From positions 14,988,953 through 15,052,952 of the forward strand of contig CM063256.1 in assembly GCA_032158295.1 (NCBI GenBank): a stretch of DNA of 64,000 nt. The letters are read 5' to 3'. A program made the position numbers and the translations under genes. The DNA is from Pycnopodia helianthoides. Lineage: Eukaryota > Echinodermata > Asteroidea > Forcipulatida > Asteriidae. Positions 57,580 through 64,000 of this stretch are shown here, piece after piece; positions within the stretch are counted from its first letter, which is position 1; every line of letters begins with the position of its first letter. The notes beneath the pieces were generated by a model. The model was not told where the DNA came from. It did no database searches and saw only the letters and a program-made list of their open reading frames with translations.

Positions 57580-57954
57580 TTAAAGGAACATTACAGAATT
57601 GGTAAGAAAAAAACTTTTTTATCACAGATTTACATAAAACTTACACTGTCTAATGACAGTAGATAACATCCCTTGAAATATTTCTGTCTGAAATGCCATA
57701 TTTGATGAGAAATGAATAAACTTATTTTCCGATTGGAGTTTATCGCTCAGTGAGTGCTTTATTCATGTGTTGAATCTATATGATTTCATGCAAATGTGTA
57801 ATCGGTTTTTCACTATTTTCTCGTGACCCAGATGGCCGATCGATCTCAAACTTCTACAGGTTTGTCAGTTTATGTATATGGTGGATTACATAAAGTGCTT
57901 ACACTGCCAGCAACTGTTTTGTTAGCAAAAACCAATTCTGCAATGTTCCTTCAA
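57580..57954. mobile_element. TTAA-flanked element (family B), copy 4
   Basis: Ends TTAAAGGAACATTACAG and CTGCAATGTTCCTTCAA. Full-length at about 375 bases and in the same orientation as the copy at 10043. The right TTAA has mutated to TCAA. Confidence 0.78.
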
Positions 57955-58637
57955 CTATTTGTTTGCAGTCATACCATAGGCCCTTTTGACTTGTTAGCAG
58001 TTTGCAACAGCTAATTCTATTTTCCCAAAATTTAATTTTCTATAAGGAAAAACTTACTGCATAGTGGTGTATAGAAGGATCTAGACCATGCCAACTGTTA
58101 GCAACAAGTTTCGGTTGGGAACAAATGCAGAACTGTGTAGCACGCAGTCGAAGCATGATCAACAAGCGCAGATAAGTTGGAGATACAAAGTAGCTTATTA
58201 TACAAAATGAAACTCAAGTAGAACAACAACGACCTTGGTTGGAACCAAAATATTGCAAGGCATCGTCCGAAATGCTAATACGGCAGCCTGTCTAGCGATA
58301 GCTATCTGTATGGTGCCGACCGATGACAGGGGTGGTTGGCAGCCAACTTCTCTGTCCTTGCTCTATCATGGTCAGAGCATGATGGAGGTGCGCCTGGTGG
58401 CATGTTGCACTGCTGTGTGGGTCCGAGTCCAGTCACAAATCTTTGATATTGTATTCCCAGGTAGTTTGAGGTTGTCTTCTATATTTCCTATCAGCTTTAC
58501 CTTTGTAGGGTCATTACTCCCAAATAGTCGAGCTTCCTTCGGCGGATCGAACTATGAGTCGTCCTTCGGGTAGAAGTCCTTCTGTCTGGCCAAGTGACTT
58601 GAAATACCTCAACAAAAACACTCCAAAAAACACACAC
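57955..58637. other. No secure gene
   Basis: The 112-codon plus-strand ORF (58235-58573) has no recognisable domain. On the minus strand 58510-58610 gives a protein-like stretch (FDPPKEARLFGSNDPTK) next to a GTAAAG donor, but an in-frame stop interrupts it. It could be a decayed exon or repeat. Confidence 0.3.
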
Positions 58638-58700
<63 letters not shown>

Positions 58701-58714
58701 CCAACAACAACACC

Positions 58715-58760
<46 letters not shown>

Positions 58761-58796
58761 CCAACAACAACAACAACATACATCAACGACAACAGC

Positions 58797-58854
<58 letters not shown>

Positions 58855-58883
58855 TCATCATCAGCAGCAGCATCAGCAGCAGC

Positions 58884-58942
<59 letters not shown>

Positions 58943-58972
58943 GCAAAACAACAACAACAGCAACAACAATGG
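58638..58972. repeat. Long (CAA)n microsatellite
   Basis: About 330 bases of CAA/ACA repeat, with CAC, CAT and CAG interruptions at 58700-58875. All six frames are open across it and translate as poly-Thr, poly-Asn, poly-Gln, poly-Val, poly-Cys or poly-Leu. None is a protein. Confidence 0.95.
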
Positions 58973-60937
58973 GATGATTCACAACAATGGTTTGTAATTT
59001 CATTACAAATTTGAATTAAGTAAATAAAGGTGGTATTTTCGAACGATAAGTGAACTCACTTTGCCTGACCTTGTTTTTTTACGTTGCTACCTAGCGTAAC
59101 ATTATCGCTTAACAAATTAATACCTGCTTAGTAAATAAAATAGTAGAAAATAGTCACAAAACACTATATTACAATATTGTACTTTGACTGGTAACCTATT
59201 CCTACTTGTCAGGATAGTTGTTTGTACTTTGTGAGTGATCAGTCCCTGGTTCCCGTTGTATACAGCAGGTCATCCAATAACCAACTCGACTCTGTTATTA
59301 TTTATATAATACTATATTGTTATTTTTTATCGGTATGAATGGGTGAAAAAGCCAGAAGCAACGAAACCGTGCACTATTTGTCTTATCATAATGACGGTTT
59401 TTATCTCTAACTCGCTGGCTCAGTTACAACTGGCTCAGCTACAACTGTCAAAGCTAAAGTGTCAAGTTTAAAGTCTGAAATTCACGCACGCTGCCCGTGT
59501 TTTTACCGGACAAAAATAAGCGTCCTGTGAATGAGAAATTTGCAATTACCGAATCTTATGTGTACTCTTCTTATCGCAGTGAAACATGCACATTATATAA
59601 TAGATACCATTTTAGGGGGTTTGGGGCACGTATAATCGGCAATCATTCGCATCTTCCAGTGCCTTAAAGGACCTTTTAATTCTTTGTCTAGTACCCGATG
59701 CCAATAATGAAGGATTCTCATTACGTTTATACATTACGTTAAAAAAGACCAGTCTCGATTTCGTGGTGTTGATTTGAATATGAGAAAACCCAAAATGGTT
59801 GTATACATTATTTACTAAAAAATGTTCGTTCGGCTGTTGACCCCTTACACCAATGCGTTGTCACCAATGTCACACGCGCTAATGTCTGACACACTGGCCA
59901 TTATTGGGTATTAACTCCGCCTCGTCTAAAGTTGTACACTACAGACTGCAGTGTTTAAAACCGTCCGATGGCCTACAGTTTAACAGGTCTGCAACCTATA
60001 GACCGAAATCACCTTTTCCTTCATTTCTCGCTCATTTTTTTAAGAGCAAAAACAGGTGAAACCCTTCAAGTTTTATATTCAGACACAGGCCCGATTGACA
60101 TGGCCTATGACCGTTTAGGCAGTATGACCCATGGACTCCGATTCTCCAGTTGTAAAACACTTAGTCTATAAAATGGAAGTGTACCCCCCCCCCAAAAAAA
60201 AAAAGAAAGAAAGAAAGAAAAGAAAGCATTTTCGTAGTGTAAAAACACAAAAACTTTCACAAAAAATATGATGATGACTTTTTTTGTGCCAAACTATCTC
60301 TTCAACGTCTGGAAAAATTATTAGCTTTGAAAAAAAAGTATGAAATCAACATTACAATAGGAGGTATACACGTTTTTCCAGCGTACAGCACGCCGCTGTA
60401 CTGTAGGGCGTCCATAGACAATTCAACAGTAAATGGCAGCACATGATTTTAATCAACCTGCGAGGACATTGACTCACAAAATGGTCCAAACTAAGATTAT
60501 TGTGATGGTGACGTCGGGTGAATGTGGGTCCACACAACGAATCAACCCTTTTAGCCTTTCGTGGACTCGATAGAAGTGCACTGCTTGGTTTGGGTGTATT
60601 ACAGACAACTTACCCATACCAACTAGTGTCATAATAATGTGTCTACCATAACTAAAAATGGCTGATGAGAGAAGACTAATTTTACAGTGTGGACAGGTGC
60701 CCGGAATCTGCCTCGGTCTTGGTATGCGTTTACTTTAACTGCAACCTTATTGGAAGAAATAGTACCCACTTTTAAGTGTACTAGGATTAAACCAAAATCA
60801 TTTGAACTTAGTGTTTTGTTCAACCCCGATGTAGCCTGATCACGGAGGGTTTCATGACTGATAAAACTGTCTGTTAATTCGTTCAAATATAATTGGAACG
60901 ACTCGTTGAATTACATGCAACATTTGCATGCGTTTAT
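58973..60937. other. No secure gene
   Basis: An AAAG microsatellite follows a C-run and an A-run at about 60185-60226. The minus-strand ORF 60629-60886 (85 codons) looks protein-like in composition but has no known family and no clean acceptor. Confidence 0.3.
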
Positions 60938-60955
60938 TTTGTTTCCACGTTTCAG

Positions 60956-61102
60956 ATCATGAATCCTTTTCGACCAGAATTATACAAAACAAAGTTATCC
61001 GTCCTCCTCTGCATGCAATGGTCGCGTAATTTGTTCAACCCTCTCACACACAATACCGTCCCGGCAATTGAAAAATGTCAACATCACTTCCAGCTCGGCT
61101 AA
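60956..61102 (+). CDS. Weak candidate terminal exon
   Basis: A strong acceptor (TTATTTTGTTTCCACGTTTCAG) precedes an open frame of about 48 codons ending at TAA 61100-61102. The encoded peptide (starting IMNPFRPELYKTK) is not recognised. No upstream exon with a matching phase was found. Confidence 0.15.
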   Translation: MMNPFRPELYKTKLSVLLCMQWSRNLFNPLTHNTVPAIEKCQHHFQLG

Positions 61103-61726
61103 GCGGCTCAAATTCTAAAGACAAACACTCCACGCAATGGACGCTTTAGAGAGCTGTTGACTGTCTATAAAAAATGTCAATATAGTGGCTTGTAAATGTT
61201 GACAACAATATCGAAACTGAACTCGTAAACGTTTCAACCCTAGAGTGTCAGCTTTTTACAGAGTCCTCTTTGACGGGAATCAAAATGGTGGCCAAAGAAT
61301 TAGAAAAAAGGATCCAATAATCACTAAACGTGTGTACATTTTGCTGCAATAGGACAGCTTAGTTGAGAGTGTACTTGATGTACAGCACATACTTGATAAA
61401 CATGTTTGGGAAACGAGGGCGACGTTCGTGAAACCACAAGGGGTTTATGAATGCATATCTGTATCCCACTTCTGACACCTTTTTTTGTCTTGACATTTTA
61501 TACGGCTTATTTATAATTTTAACCATGGTCATCGCGGGCTGTATGATTGATTACTGAATTAAATACAGTATTTCAGGCAGACTAGAAATGATGGAGGGAT
61601 GATATAACAAACCTGGGGTAACCTGGACATGACAGAGACAGCTATTAAAAGGGGGAACATGAACGGGACTGTCGGAGGGCTACATCCTGCAGCGGATGAA
61701 CAATGCCAAAGGACTTAATTTCACAC
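61103..61726. other. No features recognised
   Basis: Unique-looking sequence without ORFs of note. Confidence 0.35.
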
Positions 61727-61830
61727 ATATGGTCCATTTCGTTGAGCTGCCTATGCACCCATGAAAAGTTTCGCTTAGTAGATGCAAGTTCCCAACCAAA
61801 AAGCTATGTGATGCATACTACTCGTGGTTG
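61727..61830. mobile_element. Degenerate family A fragment
   Basis: GGTCCATTTCGTTGAGCTGC, then CTATGCAC, CGCTTAGTAG and TCCCAACCAAAAAGC follow the family A order. Only one end is present. Confidence 0.4.
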
Positions 61831-62861
61831 GACGTAGCTAACTTTTTGTTCACCATGTAGGGGAAAAAAAAAACATTGTCCAGTTTTTATTGGGCTCAAT
61901 TAGTAGTTAAATGTTTATTGTTGTTTTTCGTTTTGTTGTTGTTTGATTTGGTGGCGGTGGTCTTGGGTTAAGTGGAGCTCAGTCATTAAGCTACTATCAG
62001 ATGTTTGCATTTCAGTTCACGACAATTTGGCCGGCCCCCCGTGGGAAAAATCAGGCTGCATAACATATTGATTCATTCTTACATTGGACAAACTTGGACA
62101 TTGGACCCACGGGTTGTCGAATATAGATAGCACGTTATCACTCACTGTCAAAACTGAGAAGATTGCAATCGATAGAAATGACTGTATTAACGCCAGAATG
62201 CGATATTTTGGGGTTACGTGCTGATTTGTCAGATTGGGTGTAAAATGTGGGGTGGTGTTGGGCGAGGATTCGGTGGTGATTGGGGAGGGTGTCCCGTTAA
62301 AGTTGTATCTAGTCCGATTTTGGAGGAGGGTAAGTTCATTGCCGTAGGAAACAGTACGGGAGGTATAGCCAAAGCCGTACCAATATATTAGTGTGTTGTT
62401 TTTGTGTGTGTGTTTTCCCATCCCCGTAGCATTTGTTTGCCCGATATCAAGTTTGAATCAAGTGAAAAAAAAAAAAAAAAAAAGCTTTGTGAACAAATTA
62501 ATGTTGCTTGTTTTCTAGCATGGTCAAGGTCTTTTGAGAGAGCATCTAGAATAATAAAAAAAAAAAAAAAAAAAAAAACAGCGAGGCCCTTCGCACTCGT
62601 ATCGACTCCTAACTCCACTCCCAAATGGGCCTGACCAATGAGTTTCCTATACGGGCCTGGAGTTTAACAGCGGTGGGGCGTCATGCACCATAACGATTAC
62701 AGTCAAATCTCCCGACGTCCCTCACATCTCTTGGTGATGAGCTAGTGATATGCATGGATGCGTAGTTTTTAAAGCCTAACCATTATTGGACACTCAATCA
62801 TGACAATACGCGCGCGTTGAACATTTTGAAGACATTTGACTCCCTCCCTGGGCTTATCCCG
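61831..62861. other. No secure gene; A-runs
   Basis: A-runs at 62465-62483 and 62556-62578. The 134-codon minus-strand ORF (62017-62421) is rich in Asn, Thr and Ser with one hydrophobic stretch and no recognised domain. Its length is within chance expectation. Confidence 0.3.
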
Positions 62862-63016
62862 GTCCGATGATCTAGGTCTCACCCGGCCCGATGATCTGGG
62901 TCTCACCCGGCCCGATGATCTGGGTCTCACCCGGCCCGATGATCTGGGTCTCACCCGGCCATGATGATCTGGGTCTCACCCGGCCCGATGATCTGGGTCT
63001 CACCCGGCCATGATGA
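62862..63016. repeat. 24-bp minisatellite, about 6-7 copies
   Basis: The unit CCCGATGATCTGGGTCTCAC plus CCGG is repeated with two variants (CCATGATGATCTGG). Frames remain open because 24 is a multiple of three and translate as RPRSSGRV-like repeats. No gene context. Confidence 0.88.
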
Positions 63017-63590
63017 TCTGTGCCGAAGGTTACGGGGGAGCTCGCGGGTCAGTATTTGTTTGCACAGTAAAACAACTCCAGTGTTTGGAGGTGGATGGTT
63101 CTGGTGTTTGCACAGGGTGGAAAAAGTGTTGAGAAAATGTAAAACTAGATGCCAGGATTCATGTGAAAAATGTTGTTGATTGAAAGGGTATACACGGCTA
63201 ACCGGTTAAAATGTGCCTTATCTTGACTCCAAGAGGGTATAAAGCAAACCATTTTATAAAACCAATGCTGTACATTATCTTAATTCCCTGAGAGTTAAAA
63301 TATTAGTAAGAGCTGATTTTGCTTACACATGGTGTATCTTACCTTGATTCAGAAAGGGGCCAAGGCAGCAGAAGATTTATCTAAATCTCACATTTTTGTG
63401 TTGAATTAGCATATATACTTTTGGGTTACAATCGGTCAATCTGATGTTTTTTTTTCTCGACAGGTAAAAACACATTTTTTTGCGTGAAAATTGTGCAATC
63501 ACCGCCATGTTCTATGCAGATAATTCATTTTGCACCAATTTGTATGGTGTTCTATTCAGAACACTTGACAAAGTATGTTGGCCATCGCGA
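63017..63590. other. No gene recognised
   Basis: A strong acceptor-like tract (TGTTTTTTTTTCTCGACAG, ending 63463) has no convincing exon after it. Confidence 0.3.
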
Positions 63591-63727
63591 TAGAAGTGTA
63601 GTCCGTCGCGAAAGAAGGGTAGATTTCCGCCCTCTACGGCGGCGGTCGTTGAGCACACCTGTGCATACTCCTGAAAACACTTCTTATTCGACGGAGAACT
63701 CTTCTTTCGCGACGGAGCACACTTCTA
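63591..63727. repeat. Inverted repeat with GTCCGTCGCGA arms
   Basis: The left arm 63591-63617 and right arm 63701-63727 (CTTCTTTCGCGACGGAGCAC) pair at about 25 of 27 positions. The right side continues as about 21-bp tandem units around GCGACGGA to 63758, which gives the ORF here its TENTSYS-like heptad repeats. Confidence 0.65.
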
Positions 63728-63830
63728 TTGTGACGGACAACACACCTACCGCGACGGACATTTCACTTTTGTCAAGTGTGTCCTGAAGAGAACACCATAA
63801 CTTTGCAAATGCTGTCAGTTTATTCGTACA

Positions 63831-63992
63831 GGGGTCGATTTCACAAAACTCTTCCTAACTTAGGACTAGTCCTAGGCAATGCTAAGAGATAGGACTAGTC
63901 TTAAGTACTGGTCCTAACTTAGGACTAGTCCTATCTCTTAGCATTGCCTAGGACTAGTTCTAAGTTAGGAAGAGTTTTGTGAAATCGACCCC
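63831..63992. mobile_element. 162-bp nearly perfect foldback
   Basis: It begins GGGGTCGATTTCACAAAACT and ends with its inverse AGTTTTGTGAAATCGACCCC. The arms extend about 75-80 bases each around TTAAGTACTG with only a few mismatches. TAGGACTAGTCCTA, itself palindromic, recurs inside. A diverged relative is at 7707-7855. Confidence 0.9.
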
Positions 63993-64000
63993 AGGAAGGT

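Noticed and set aside
57823..58014. 63-codon ORF reading MTQMADRS
   Set aside because: It translates the terminal part of a family B element.
58510..58610. Protein-like minus-strand stretch next to a GTAAAG site
   Set aside because: An in-frame stop interrupts it, and no acceptor or partner exon was found.
58497..59003. ORFs of 147-168 codons over the CAA tract
   Set aside because: They are translations of a trinucleotide microsatellite. Long homopolymers of Thr, Asn, Gln, Val, Cys or Leu appear in every frame.
62017..62421. 134-codon minus-strand ORF with a hydrophobic stretch
   Set aside because: Length is within chance expectation and no signal peptide, domain or splice context is visible.
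1..64000. CRISPR array, operon, phage or other prokaryotic defence system
   Set aside because: The direct repeats found are minisatellites or transposons without spacer structure, and the gene organisation is clearly that of an intron-rich animal genome.

Overview
This is animal genomic DNA: sparse spliced exons, long AT-rich introns and intergenic DNA, many short non-autonomous transposons, microsatellites and satellite arrays. There are no operons or other bacterial signals. The one gene recognised with confidence is a TGIF-class TALE homeobox gene. The dispersed repeats, such as the families beginning GGCCCAATTTCATAGAGCTG and TTAAAGGAACATTACAG, are of a kind I associate with echinoderm genomes, most likely a sea star. 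That assignment is inference from pattern memory and no database was searched.

Layout. From about 0.7 to 6.0 kb on the plus strand lies a small spliced gene of unknown family. It has two phase-compatible exons (2704-3021 and 5023-5171), a possible upstream exon (741-842), a 3' UTR and two polyadenylation signals. Its intron is full of inverted-repeat elements. A candidate cysteine-rich terminal exon on the minus strand (6303 to 6067) meets it tail to tail, with its own polyadenylation signal at 6023-6028. From 7 to 20 kb there are foldback elements, a satellite array of about 1.4 kb interrupted by a transposon, several TTAA-flanked elements and a dispersed GC-rich repeat. From about 20.2 to 23.25 kb on the minus strand is the large terminal exon of tgif and its 3' UTR. 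It carries a TALE homeodomain, a PLDLT motif like those that bind CtBP, a coding minisatellite and the conserved TGIF C-terminal block.

From 23.25 to 42 kb there is no secure gene. This is probably tgif upstream intron and 5' flank, with scattered mobile elements and one 27-bp minisatellite. A weak exon-like ORF lies near 42.7 kb. From 43.7 to 58 kb the sequence is dominated by three related TTAA-flanked element families, one recombinant element, a near-identical duplication at 49.2-50.0 and 53.4-53.7 kb, and two inverted copies of a 308-310 bp element. From 58 to 64 kb there is a long CAA tract, a 24-bp minisatellite and a nearly perfect 162-bp foldback at the right edge.

Apart from tgif, gene calls rest on splice-phase logic and are marked as such. 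Most ORFs of 60-180 codons are what chance gives in 64 kb of this composition, and many lie inside repeats. I found no defined multi-gene system. The most informative structures are the transposon whose empty site can be read directly from a satellite array, the hybrid element, and the lineage-specific features of tgif.
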